Shown here: piece by piece, positions 34,579 to 43,204 of the stretch
Layout: each line of letters opens with the position of its first letter
How positions within the stretch are numbered: position 1 is the first letter of the stretch
Assembly (NCBI GenBank): GCA_902764705.1
Contig: CACWWZ010000014.1
Coordinates: forward strand, 1 to 55,268
Source: an uncultured Prevotellaceae bacterium
GTDB taxonomy: Bacteria; Bacteroidota; Bacteroidia; Bacteroidales; Bacteroidaceae
Length of the DNA stretch: 55,268 nucleotides
Reading direction: 5' to 3'
Translations under genes and position numbers: made by a program
Notes under the pieces: model-generated
The model's input: the letters and a program-made list of their open reading frames with translations, nothing else
Told to the model about the DNA's origin: nothing
The model's database searches: none

Positions 34579-36084
34579 ATGGCTTATACACGTATGACTG
34601 CTGCAGAGGCTGCAGCACTGATTAAGAATGGCGAGCACATCGCCATGAGTGGCTTCACACCTGCCGGTGTGGCCAAGGCAACTACCAAAGAGTTAGCAAA
34701 GATTGCTGTGGCTGAGCACGAGGCCGGCCGCGAGTTCAAGGTGGCTATCTTCACCGGTGCCTCTACCGGACAGAGCACCGATGGTGACCTGGCAAACGCT
34801 CAGGCAATACTCTATCGTGCTCCTTACACCACGAACCCCGATTTCCGCAAGCACGTGAACATGGGCGAAATTCCCTACAACGACCTGCACCTAAGTCACA
34901 TGGCACAGGAGTTGCGCTATGGTTTCTACGGTCCGTTGGACTGGGCCATCCTCGAGGTGTGCGACATCGAAGAAGTGGGCAACGACTATCGTGTCTACCT
35001 GACTGCCGCTGGCGGTATTTCTCCCACGGCTGCCCGTCTGGCCAAGCACGTCATTCTGGAGCTGAACAGCTTCCACAATCCCAATGCGAAGTATATCCAC
35101 GACGTGTATGAGCCGTTGGATCCCCCTTACCGCAAGGCTATCCCCATCGAACATGTTGGTGACCGCATCGGACAGCCGTTTGTCTCTATCCCCAAGGAGA
35201 AGGTCGTTGGTGTCGTAGAGTGTAACATCCCCGACGAGGCCCGTTCCTTCAAGGACAGCGACCCAGTAACCGATAAGATCGGTTTCCTGACAGCAGAGTT
35301 CCTCGTAGAGGAAATGCACAAGGGCCGTATTCCCAAGGAGTTCCTGCCGCTGCAGAGTGGCGTGGGTTCTACTGCTAATGCCATCCTCGGTGCTCTTGGA
35401 CAGGACAAACATGTGCCCGACTTCAACATCTATACCGAGGTGCTGCAGGACGCAGTGGTAGGTATGATGCTCAATGGTCGTGTGAAGGATGCTTCGGCAT
35501 GCTCGCTGACTGTATCGAACGAGTGTCTGATGCAGGTGTACGACAATATGGACTACTTCAAGAACCACCTGACGCTGCGTCAGAGCGAGATTTCGAACTC
35601 GCCTGAGATTATCCGTCGCTTAGGTGTGATCGCCATTAATACTGCCATCGAGGCTGACCTCTATGGTAACGTGAACTCTACACACATCAGCGGTACGAAG
35701 ATGATGAATGGTATCGGTGGTTCGGGTGACTTCATCCGCAACGCATACCTCTCTATCTTCACTTGTCCTTCTGTGGCCAAGGGTGGCGTGATTTCTTCTA
35801 TCGTTCCTTTCGTCAGCCATCAGGACAGCTCAGAGCACGACGTGAACATCATCGTGACAGAGCAGGGTATCGCCGACCTTCGTGGCAAGGGTCCCATCCA
35901 GCGTGCAGAGACGATCATCGAGAACTGTGCACATCCCGACTACAAGCAGTTGCTGTGGGACTACCTGAAGATTGCGAAGATGGGCCAGACCCGTCACAAC
36001 CTGCCCGCTGCCTTCGCCATGCACGACACGCTGGCTCGCAAGGGCGACATGAAGTTGACTGACTTTGCAGAATACGTGAAGTGA
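34579..36084 (+). CDS. Acetyl-CoA hydrolase / succinate CoA-transferase
   Basis: This cytosolic enzyme of 501 residues exchanges CoA between acetyl-CoA and succinate or hydrolyses acetyl-CoA, part of acetate and succinate fermentation. It has the two-domain acetyl-CoA hydrolase/transferase layout: an N-terminal domain (GEHIAMSGFTPAGVAKATTKEL), the catalytic Glu in NTAIEADLYGNVNST (the family's thioester-forming residue), GSGDFIRNAYLS and the C-terminal TEQGIADLRGKGP. The product assignment (CoA transferase rather than hydrolase) follows from Bacteroidota practice and is not proven by sequence. Its stop overlaps the queH start as GTGA. Confidence 0.92.
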   Translation: MAYTRMTAAEAAALIKNGEHIAMSGFTPAGVAKATTKELAKIAVAEHEAGREFKVAIFTGASTGQSTDGDLANAQAILYRAPYTTNPDFRKHVNMGEIPYNDLHLSHMAQELRYGFYGPLDWAILEVCDIEEVGNDYRVYLTAAGGISPTAARLAKHVILELNSFHNPNAKYIHDVYEPLDPPYRKAIPIEHVGDRIGQPFVSIPKEKVVGVVECNIPDEARSFKDSDPVTDKIGFLTAEFLVEEMHKGRIPKEFLPLQSGVGSTANAILGALGQDKHVPDFNIYTEVLQDAVVGMMLNGRVKDASACSLTVSNECLMQVYDNMDYFKNHLTLRQSEISNSPEIIRRLGVIAINTAIEADLYGNVNSTHISGTKMMNGIGGSGDFIRNAYLSIFTCPSVAKGGVISSIVPFVSHQDSSEHDVNIIVTEQGIADLRGKGPIQRAETIIENCAHPDYKQLLWDYLKIAKMGQTRHNLPAAFAMHDTLARKGDMKLTDFAEYVK

Positions 36085-36659
36085 AGCAACCCGCTATTAT
36101 CATACCACAAGGAGCGCACGAGGTGCTGTTGCACGCTTGCTGCGCTCCTTGTTCATCAGCCATCGTAGAGTGGATGTTGGCACACGACGTCCGCCCAACC
36201 ATATTCTATTATAACCCCAACATCTACCCCCGCGAGGAATACGACATCCGAAAGAACGAGAGCAAACGGCATGCCGACTCTTTGGGCATCCGCTGGATTG
36301 ACGGCGACTACAACCACGAGGCGTGGCTCAATAGTGTTCATGGGTTGGAATGCGAACCGGAACGGGGCAGCCGCTGTGCACTTTGTTTCCGACTGCGTCT
36401 GACGGCAGCAGCCCGCGAAGCACGCCGACAGGGTTTGCGGTTCTTTACCACCACCCTCGCCTCTTCCCGTTGGAAGAGCATCGAACAGATTACTGCTGCC
36501 GGACTGCAGGCACAGGCAGCCGTGCCCGACACCGAATTCTGGGCACAAAACTGGCGCAAGGGCGGTCTCTACGAACGCCGCAACCAACTCCTAAAAGAAT
36601 ACGATTTCTACAACCAGCAGTACTGCGGCTGCGAGTTCTCTCTAAACCCTAAACTCTAA
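36081..36659 (+). CDS. queH: Epoxyqueuosine reductase QueH
   Basis: QueH converts epoxyqueuosine to queuosine in tRNA modification and is the alternative to QueG. The 192 residues carry an N-terminal Cys pair and third Cys (HACCAPC, Cys20/21/24), GSRCALCFRLRL and a C-terminal YCGCEF, which together hold an iron-sulfur cluster. It starts with GTG overlapping the preceding stop codon, so translation is coupled to the CoA-transferase. The last six residues are encoded by a heptamer array. Confidence 0.92.
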   Translation: MKQPAIIIPQGAHEVLLHACCAPCSSAIVEWMLAHDVRPTIFYYNPNIYPREEYDIRKNESKRHADSLGIRWIDGDYNHEAWLNSVHGLECEPERGSRCALCFRLRLTAAAREARRQGLRFFTTTLASSRWKSIEQITAAGLQAQAAVPDTEFWAQNWRKGGLYERRNQLLKEYDFYNQQYCGCEFSLNPKL

Positions 36660-36674
36660 ACTCTCAACTTTAGA
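36640..36674. repeat. Heptamer array at the 3' end of queH
   Basis: Period-7 units CTCTAAA, CCCTAAA, CTCTAAA, CTCTCAA, CTTTAGA run from the end of queH through its stop into the end of the convergent hemolysin-III gene. Confidence 0.8.
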
Positions 36675-37356
36675 GGTACTCCATCAGCACATCCCACACA
36701 GCAATGATGTGACACAGGCTTCCGGCCAGCACGAAGAAGTGGAACACGGAGTGCATATACTTCTTTTTATTCAGCGAATAGAACACCGCTCCCGTGATGT
36801 AGCACACGCCCTCGGCCACAATCCAGATAAAGGCTGCTGTCGACACCGAGTCTATCAACGGCTTGAAGGCCACCAACACACTCAGTCCCATGCCGATAAA
36901 ACAGAAGGTCTCAATGTTCGAGTGCTCTTTCAGTCGGGCAAAACTCACGATGGTTCCCGCAATGGCACAGAGCCATACGAACGAAAACAACGACCAGCCC
37001 CAATAGCCCTGGGTGCGCAAGGCCACCAGCGTTAACGGGGAGTACGAACCCGCAATATGCCAATAGATGGCGGCGTGATCCCAGTGGCGCAGACGCTCCT
37101 TCCATTTTGAACGGTGTCCCACCAGTCCTTGTCCACGTCGGCGCCCGTAAATGGGTAGGGCATGATAGACTGTCGACGCCACATAGCTGGCCAGCATGCC
37201 AAACAGATAGAGGCAGACACCCAGACGCGCCCAGGGATTCTCCCCCCGGAACGCCATCCACAGGAAGACGATGCCAAAGGCGACACCCATAATGATGCCT
37301 CCTGCATGGCTCCACGCATTCCACAGCTCTTCCTTATGTGTATATCTGATGGGCAT
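36670..37356 (-). CDS. Hemolysin III / PAQR-family membrane protein
   Basis: This 228-residue inner-membrane protein has seven predicted helices. It keeps the family motifs: NAWSHAGGI near the start (a conserved His), STVYHALP in helix 2, LRHWDHAAIYWHIAGSYSPLTL and the C-terminal MHSVFHFFVLAGSLCHIIAV, whose histidines bind zinc in the PAQR fold. The physiological role is unclear; the hemolysin name is historical. I start at MPIRYTH because an upstream ATG would overlap the symmetric promoter. It diverges from the MIP18-like gene. Confidence 0.9.
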   Translation of the reverse strand: MPIRYTHKEELWNAWSHAGGIIMGVAFGIVFLWMAFRGENPWARLGVCLYLFGMLASYVASTVYHALPIYGRRRGQGLVGHRSKWKERLRHWDHAAIYWHIAGSYSPLTLVALRTQGYWGWSLFSFVWLCAIAGTIVSFARLKEHSNIETFCFIGMGLSVLVAFKPLIDSVSTAAFIWIVAEGVCYITGAVFYSLNKKKYMHSVFHFFVLAGSLCHIIAVWDVLMEYL

Positions 37357-37380
37357 AAATGCACTTTTTTTCGCTCGGCT

Positions 37381-37413
37381 TGCAAAATTACGGATTTTTT
37401 TCGTAATTTTGCA
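37381..37413. promoter_or_regulatory. Palindromic divergent promoter
   Basis: TGCAAAATTACG (37381-37392) and CGTAATTTTGCA (37402-37413) form a perfect 12-bp inverted repeat with a 9-bp T-rich spacer. Each arm holds a TAATTTTG (-7) box, pointing left to the hemolysin-III gene and right to the MIP18 gene, so both are served by one symmetric site. Confidence 0.8.
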
Positions 37414-37432
37414 CAAAATAAAGCAGAAATCA

Positions 37433-37753
37433 ATGACACAAGAAGAAAAGACCCTTTTAGAAGAGCGCATCGTCGACGTACTGAAGACCGTCTACGACCC
37501 GGAAATCCCAGTCAACATCTATGATCTGGGCATGATTTACAAAATCGACGTGCAGGACGACAGTTCTGTCGAGTTGGACATGACTTTTACCGCCCCCAAC
37601 TGTCCTGCTGCCGACTTCATCCTGGAAGATGTGCGCACGAAAGTGGAGTCTGTCGAGGGCATCACGTCAGCGAATGTCAACCTCGTTTTCGAACCCGCCT
37701 GGGACCAGAATATGATGAGCGAAGAAGCAAGAGTCGAACTGGGATTCGACTAA
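37433..37753 (+). CDS. MIP18 (DUF59) family metal-sulfur assembly factor
   Basis: This is a cytosolic protein of 106 residues with the MIP18-fold signature: VYDPEIPVNIYDLGMIYKIDV near residues 18-38 and TFTAPNCPAADFILEDV, containing the conserved Cys. Relatives (SufT, Cia2, PaaD-like proteins) help build or load iron-sulfur clusters. No suf or isc genes are adjacent here, so the partner is unclear. I chose the ATG just behind the palindromic promoter, ignoring an in-frame one inside the hemolysin-III gene. Confidence 0.9.
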   Translation: MTQEEKTLLEERIVDVLKTVYDPEIPVNIYDLGMIYKIDVQDDSSVELDMTFTAPNCPAADFILEDVRTKVESVEGITSANVNLVFEPAWDQNMMSEEARVELGFD

Positions 37754-37861
37754 TCATAAAGTTCAACTTTTGAAGCAGCGAACGCCATCATGCTTGCATG
37801 TTTGGCTGAGTCGCAACAAAAGTCAACAACGTTAAAGGTCAATGTTCAAAATTCAAAGACT

Positions 37862-38626
37862 ATGAAGAACGTCTATTTCCTTTCCGACGCGCACTTAGGT
37901 TCGCTGGCCATTCCGCATCAAAGGATGCAGGAGCGCCGACTGGTGCGCTTTCTCGACAGCATCAAGGAGAAAGCCGCCGCCGTCTATCTGTTAGGCGACA
38001 TGTTCGACTTCTGGTACGAATACAAATACGTGGTCCCCAAGGGCTTCACGCGCTTTCTGGGCAAACTGTCGGAACTTACCGACATGGGGGTCGAGGTGCA
38101 CTACTTTACAGGCAACCACGACATCTGGGCCTACGACTACCTGGCCAAGGAGTGTGGCGTCATCCTGCACAAACAGCCCGAGACCACCGAGATATACGGT
38201 CATGAGTTCTACCTGGCTCATGGCGACGGCATGGGCGATCCCAACAAGTCGTTCAAACTCATTCGCGCCATCTTCCACAACCGTCTCTGCCAGTGGCTCT
38301 TCTCAGGGCTCCATCCGCGTTGGGGAATGAGTTTCGGACTCACCTGGGCCCGTCACAGCTATATCAAGCATAAGGAAACGGACGAGCCACAATATATGGG
38401 TGAGGACCGTGAACACCTGGTGCTCTATGCCAAGAAGTATATCGAGAGTCATCCCAATATCGACTATTTCATCTTCGGACACCGTCACATTGAACTCGAC
38501 ATCAAGCTAGCACGCCATACGCGCCTGATGATTCTGGGTGACTGGATCAGTCAGTTCACATATGCCGTCTACGACGGTGAGCACATGTTCCTGGAACAAT
38601 ATATCGAGGGCGAAAGTCGACCTTAA
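37862..38626 (+). CDS. lpxH: UDP-2,3-diacylglucosamine diphosphatase (LpxH)
   Basis: LpxH removes UMP from UDP-2,3-diacylglucosamine to give lipid X in lipid A synthesis, at the inner membrane. The 254 residues show calcineurin-like phosphoesterase motifs in order: LSDAHLG (7-13), GDMFDFW, GNHDIW, HGDGMG and GHRH, which together bind two Mn ions. I start at MKNVYFLSD; an upstream in-frame ATG would add 24 non-conserved residues. A heptamer-like leader repeat lies just upstream. The stop overlaps the stop of the convergent phosphatase gene in the tetramer TTAA. Confidence 0.9.
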   Translation: MKNVYFLSDAHLGSLAIPHQRMQERRLVRFLDSIKEKAAAVYLLGDMFDFWYEYKYVVPKGFTRFLGKLSELTDMGVEVHYFTGNHDIWAYDYLAKECGVILHKQPETTEIYGHEFYLAHGDGMGDPNKSFKLIRAIFHNRLCQWLFSGLHPRWGMSFGLTWARHSYIKHKETDEPQYMGEDREHLVLYAKKYIESHPNIDYFIFGHRHIELDIKLARHTRLMILGDWISQFTYAVYDGEHMFLEQYIEGESRP

Positions 38627-39921
38627 CGCTTTCTGCGTTTTTCATACTGGTCCAACTTCTTCAGGTAGTGACGCCTGAAGTCGCGCCAGTGGTAAAAGGG
38701 GGCACAGTTTGTCCGGATAGGCAGTCGCGCCTCCTGCTCGTTCAGCAGCACCTTGAAGAGCACGTCCTTGTCGTTGGGATTGCGGCGATAGAAGATAAAC
38801 TGCACATTCGATCCCATGGGGAACACGCTGGAACTCCACCATCCTCGGGCCTCGATTTCGTCGAGGTTGCTGGTCTGCAGGTCATAACCGTTAATACCCA
38901 GCAGACAAACCAGTGGTAACAGCACTGTATCGTGTCCAAAGCGCAATTGTGCTCCAGGACGGTCCAGGCGCAGACAACTGTCAGCATCGGCAATCATCTG
39001 GCGCAACAGGTGGCGCTGACTGTAGGGATAATCGCCCCCGTTCAGCGGACAGAATCCGTATCGCATATACCACAGCACATTGTCAATCTGCCACATGCGA
39101 TAGAGGTCCTCAGCCGTAAACAGATCGGTAATGAAAGTCTCCTTATTCAGATGTGTGTTCAACTGGAAGAGTCCCATCTTCATCAGGTAGTAGCTGAAGA
39201 AGGTCTCGTCAACCAGTTCTTTGACGATATCGGGATTCTTGAAGAGCATCTCCATCAGTCGACTGTTACCCACACGACTGGCGGTATAGGCGTCGTAGGC
39301 CTTCTGTGCCTCGGGAGTTAAGTCATTACGGTGCAACAAGGGATCCTGATGGTTCATGTATCGCTGTGTACGTTTCGAGGCGTCCATCGTGATGTGCAAC
39401 TTCGGATTCCACTGAGCCAGCTCTATCAGCGCCGACTCCATCGACATGATACAACGCGGCACTACCGTACTGATGGCCGACACACAAGCCGAATCGGCAA
39501 AGACCTCAGGGAATCGTGTAATCATACGACGAGCAATCTGTCGGTGCTGGTTCGTTCCAATGGCTGTCAGATCGCCCCATCGGTCTTCAGAGTCACTCAG
39601 AATGAAGTTCATCTCGCTGAGCACCCGTTTGCCCATAGTGGTCAGCTCGTCCACACCATTGGCCTGCACTATCATCTTATAGGGAATATCATATCCCGAA
39701 CGACGGTTGATATATCGCGAACCGTGACGTCCGTAATGTGAGATATAGAAAGGTCGCTTGCCCTGAGGGGCTGGCGTCAGATTGTCTGCAACGCTGTCAG
39801 GATAGATGTCGTAGTTGCACGAAGAGAAGCCCGGACTCTCTCTGATAATGTCGAGCACCACCTGTCCCCGTGCCACGCACAGCGAACAGCATGCAACCAA
39901 TATCGCGAGTTTATTCCTCAT
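38623..39921 (-). CDS. Histidine acid phosphatase, MINPP-like (active motif)
   Basis: This exported enzyme of 432 residues (signal peptide 1-20, cleaved after ARG-Q) belongs to the histidine-acid-phosphatase clan, most like multiple inositol polyphosphate phosphatase, which dephosphorylates phytate. It keeps SHYGRHGSRY (61-70, nucleophile His66) and the proton donor region RFGHDT (His330-Asp331). Its start overlaps the stop of an upstream paralogue by 11 bp, so the two are co-translated. The upstream paralogue has lost the RHG motif. Confidence 0.9.
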   Translation of the reverse strand: MRNKLAILVACCSLCVARGQVVLDIIRESPGFSSCNYDIYPDSVADNLTPAPQGKRPFYISHYGRHGSRYINRRSGYDIPYKMIVQANGVDELTTMGKRVLSEMNFILSDSEDRWGDLTAIGTNQHRQIARRMITRFPEVFADSACVSAISTVVPRCIMSMESALIELAQWNPKLHITMDASKRTQRYMNHQDPLLHRNDLTPEAQKAYDAYTASRVGNSRLMEMLFKNPDIVKELVDETFFSYYLMKMGLFQLNTHLNKETFITDLFTAEDLYRMWQIDNVLWYMRYGFCPLNGGDYPYSQRHLLRQMIADADSCLRLDRPGAQLRFGHDTVLLPLVCLLGINGYDLQTSNLDEIEARGWWSSSVFPMGSNVQFIFYRRNPNDKDVLFKVLLNEQEARLPIRTNCAPFYHWRDFRRHYLKKLDQYEKRRKR

Positions 39922-41260
39922 CCCACTCCTTAGCATAAGCATACAGTTTACGCAAATAATAGCGTTTCACATCCACCCAATGATAGTAGGGTGCCAGGTC
40001 CGACTCGATGGGCAGCCGTGCCTCCTGTCCGTTCAGCAGCACACGCACCAGCGGGTCCGGATCGTCCTTATCCTTCCGGTAGTGAATCATCATCATGCTG
40101 CCGCCCATTGGGGCTATGCGGTAGTCCACCCACCCCAGTGCTTCCAGCGAGTCGAGCTGTCCCGTCCGCAAACCGAATCCGTTCAGTTCCAACAGACAAA
40201 TCAGCGACATCACCGTTGTTTCGTGGGTATAGCGCAAGTGCACCACAGGATAGTCGAGCGTCATCACGCTGTCGCACTGATGTATCAGGTTCCACAGGGG
40301 CTTACGCTGTATGTAGGGCTGATGTCCGCCATTCAGCGTACACCCTCCGTAGCGGATGTATGCCCATGCATTGCGGCGCATCCAGTGGCGATGGATATCC
40401 TCCAACTCAAAGACATCATAGAGCGACATACTCAACTCCTTACTCCCCTTCGCAACGCCACACTCTCCAAGAGAGAACTCCTCAGTATACTGCGTACAGC
40501 CCGCCAAATCAAACAACTGTCTGCTCAGCGCGGCAGCATCAATCGACTTGGCATATTCAGCATCATTGAACAGCGTGGCCATCAGGTGCGTATTGTCTGG
40601 TGCCCATCGGGCAGCGAATTCGTTATAGCGCGCCATAGCGGTAGTATCGTCGCGCAATGCCTCCAGACGTTTGTCTTGCGGATTCATCCAAGGCTGCGAA
40701 CGGTGCGATGCCGAGATTTTCATACGCAGGGGATGGTGGGTAAACGACATCTGCAAGGCCGCCTCACCGGACGTCAACAGACAGTGGTTCTGAACGACGG
40801 AACGTACGTCGACAAATGTGCTGTCCGTAAACATCTCCGGCAGTCGTTGCGTCAACTGGCGCGAAATCTCTTTGATCTGCAACTTGCCGGCCTCCGTCAA
40901 CTCTCCCGTACGGTCTCGCGATTCGCGTCGCAGCTGCGCCACCTTGTGCAGAGCCTTCTTGCCCATCTCGGTCAGCTTCCCCAAGCTATCGGCACACAAC
41001 AGCGTACGATACGGGTCATCATAGAACTCAGGACGCTCCAGATAATATGCCGACGGACAACCGTAGTGATTCACGTAGAAAGGTCGTTTACCTGCCGGCG
41101 GAGGCGTGTCGTGCACCCCCTGCAGCGGCAGTGCATAGTGCATGCCAGCAGCCCGTCGCACGTCCTCGCGCAACTCCTCAGCCACCGACTGTGCCCTCAC
41201 ACCGACTGCACCCCAGCAGCACATAATTCCAACCAGCATCCAAGACTTCACAAGCCTCAT
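39911..41260 (-). CDS. Histidine-phosphatase paralogue with a lost catalytic motif
   Basis: This exported protein of 449 residues (signal peptide to about 24) is clearly paralogous to the gene after it, sharing PPPAGKRPFYVNHYG, LNGQEARLP and the C-terminal YYHWVDVKRYYLRKL. In the catalytic motif SHYG-RHGSR the bases RHGSR have become CPSAY (68-72), so the nucleophile His is Pro; the later HD pair is HE. It should not work as this type of phosphatase. The reading frame is intact, so it is a pseudoenzyme, perhaps a phytate- or phosphate-binding partner, rather than a decayed gene. Confidence 0.88.
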   Translation of the reverse strand: MRLVKSWMLVGIMCCWGAVGVRAQSVAEELREDVRRAAGMHYALPLQGVHDTPPPAGKRPFYVNHYGCPSAYYLERPEFYDDPYRTLLCADSLGKLTEMGKKALHKVAQLRRESRDRTGELTEAGKLQIKEISRQLTQRLPEMFTDSTFVDVRSVVQNHCLLTSGEAALQMSFTHHPLRMKISASHRSQPWMNPQDKRLEALRDDTTAMARYNEFAARWAPDNTHLMATLFNDAEYAKSIDAAALSRQLFDLAGCTQYTEEFSLGECGVAKGSKELSMSLYDVFELEDIHRHWMRRNAWAYIRYGGCTLNGGHQPYIQRKPLWNLIHQCDSVMTLDYPVVHLRYTHETTVMSLICLLELNGFGLRTGQLDSLEALGWVDYRIAPMGGSMMMIHYRKDKDDPDPLVRVLLNGQEARLPIESDLAPYYHWVDVKRYYLRKLYAYAKEWDEE

Positions 41261-41288
41261 AACGATAATAACCTTTATACTTCGTTTG

Positions 41289-41296
41289 CAAAATTA
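41289..41296 (-). promoter_or_regulatory. Promoter -7 box of the histidine-phosphatase pair
   Basis: TAATTTTG on the minus strand, 28 bp upstream of the start of the dead paralogue. Confidence 0.65.
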
Positions 41297-41392
41297 CAAA
41301 AAAAAATAGAAACGTACAACATTTTTCTAAAATATCTTTCATAACTTTGCATCATGCGAACAGAAATGAGAAATGAGAAAGTGACAGGCAAT

Positions 41393-43189
41393 TTATTGCA
41401 ACGGTGTTAACGGATAAACGATGTTGACAATGAAGATGTTGGCGGCGAGAATGATGAGGTTCATCAGTAGGCCGATGCGCATGAAGTCGCTGAAGCGGTA
41501 ACCGCCAGGGCCATAGACCAGCATGTGGGTGGGCGAACCGATAGGCGTAGCGAAACTGCTGCTGACGCTGATCATCAGGGCGATGAGGAAGGGATAGGGC
41601 TCATAACCCAGTTTCTCGGCTGCCTCGTACATGATGGGGAAGAACATGGCACCTGCCGCCGTATTCGAAATAAACTCAGTGATAAACGTGCCGACAAAGC
41701 AAACGGCTGTCATTACCACTATCGGGTTGGTGCCACACACATCAAGAATGCCGTTGGCCAGCCACTCGGCGATGCCCGTTTTCTGGATGGCAAGACCGAG
41801 GACGGCACTGCCGGCAAAGACCATGAGAATATCCCAGTTGACAGCCTTCATGGCTTGCTCCATGTTGCAGCAGCGGCAGATGAGCATGGCGGCGGCAGCA
41901 AGGAAAGCACACTGCAGCAGCGGCATGATGCCGAGGGCCGAGACCACTACCATAGCAATCATGATGAGGGTGGAGATGATGGTGCCGTTGCCAATGTTGG
42001 GCACGTCACTAGAGTCGAAGAAGCGGAGGTCTCTCTCCAAAGAAGAAGTGTTGAGTTTTACGTTGTTGGGACAAATTAACAGCAACGTGTCGCCAGCCTG
42101 TAGCACCACGTTTCGTGGTGCCTCTTCGATGCGCTCGCCGCGTCGTGCCACAGCCGCCAATACCACATTGTTATCTTTTTCAAACGAACTACTGCCGATG
42201 GCCGTTCCTATGAGTCTGCTGCCAAAATCGACGTATGCCGTGCGCAATTTGGAATTATTATCTAACTCGCTCATAGAGAAGATATGGTGGTCCGAACTCA
42301 CCAACTTGTGAGTATATGCCAACTCCATCAGTTCGTCTATCTGTCCCGCATAGATCAGATGGTCACCGCCCATGATAGGTTCGTTCTCGGTGACAGGCAA
42401 CGGGATATCGTCGAAGTGATACATCTCTATCAGGCTACCGCCTTTGACATGGAAGAGACCGGCCTCGCCCAGCGTCTGGCCGATATAAGGATTGTCCGAC
42501 GGAACCTGCAGTTCCACCGTGTAGTCGCCTGTCGATTCGAAGGCGCTCTCAGGCGCCTTACGGTCGGGCAGCAGCCTACGCATGGCAATAATCGACAGCA
42601 CGCCCACAGCCAGACAGAACAGTCCCGGGACGGTTGTCGTCAGGATGTTCATAGCCACACCCGTCTTCTCTTCGTAGAGTCCACTGATGATGAGGTTCGG
42701 CGGCGTACCAATCAGCGTACACACACCACCCATACCAGAGGCATAGCTCAGGGGAATGAGCAGTTTCGAGGGCGACACACCGAGTTTCTTGGCCCACATC
42801 TTGACGATGTTGACGAAGAGCGACACGACTGTCGTGTTGCTGAGGAACGAACTGAGCACAGCCACTGGCAGCATCAATCGCGTAACCGCCTTCGAGTAAC
42901 TGTCTGGCGAGCCGAGCAAATGTTTCACAATCCATTGCAGCACGCCGGTATACGTCAGTCCCGCAACAACCACGAACAGCACACCGACGGTGATGACCGA
43001 CGTACTGCTGAAGCCCGAGAATGCATCCTTTGCATCAAGCACACCCGTCACATAAAGCACGCCGATGGCTCCGAGAAACACCAGGTCGCTGCGCCATTTG
43101 GTAAATAGCAGTACAGTGAACATCGTCAGCACCGTGACAATCGTAATCCAAGCATACAGGCTAAAGCCTAAGAATTCAATTGTTTCCAT
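41393..43189 (-). CDS. SLC13/DASS-family transporter with TrkA-C domains
   Basis: This inner-membrane transporter of 598 residues has roughly ten helices in two halves with two soluble TrkA-C (RCK_C) domains between them (about 205-290 and 300-380). The layout matches the YfbS-type branch of the divalent-anion:sodium symporters, which take up dicarboxylates or sulfate; ligand unknown. The membrane halves each carry conserved helix breaks (SNTTVVSLFVNIV, SNTAAGAMFFPIMYE). A lipoprotein gene ends 15 bp upstream, suggesting the two act together. Confidence 0.9.
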   Translation of the reverse strand: METIEFLGFSLYAWITIVTVLTMFTVLLFTKWRSDLVFLGAIGVLYVTGVLDAKDAFSGFSSTSVITVGVLFVVVAGLTYTGVLQWIVKHLLGSPDSYSKAVTRLMLPVAVLSSFLSNTTVVSLFVNIVKMWAKKLGVSPSKLLIPLSYASGMGGVCTLIGTPPNLIISGLYEEKTGVAMNILTTTVPGLFCLAVGVLSIIAMRRLLPDRKAPESAFESTGDYTVELQVPSDNPYIGQTLGEAGLFHVKGGSLIEMYHFDDIPLPVTENEPIMGGDHLIYAGQIDELMELAYTHKLVSSDHHIFSMSELDNNSKLRTAYVDFGSRLIGTAIGSSSFEKDNNVVLAAVARRGERIEEAPRNVVLQAGDTLLLICPNNVKLNTSSLERDLRFFDSSDVPNIGNGTIISTLIMIAMVVVSALGIMPLLQCAFLAAAAMLICRCCNMEQAMKAVNWDILMVFAGSAVLGLAIQKTGIAEWLANGILDVCGTNPIVVMTAVCFVGTFITEFISNTAAGAMFFPIMYEAAEKLGYEPYPFLIALMISVSSSFATPIGSPTHMLVYGPGGYRFSDFMRIGLLMNLIILAANIFIVNIVYPLTPLQ

Positions 43190-43204
43190 ACTTAATTCAA
43201 CAAG

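Noticed and set aside
39815-41344. A 509-codon open frame opposite the dead phosphatase gene
   Set aside because: The other strand has signal peptide, conserved blocks and a promoter box; this frame has none.
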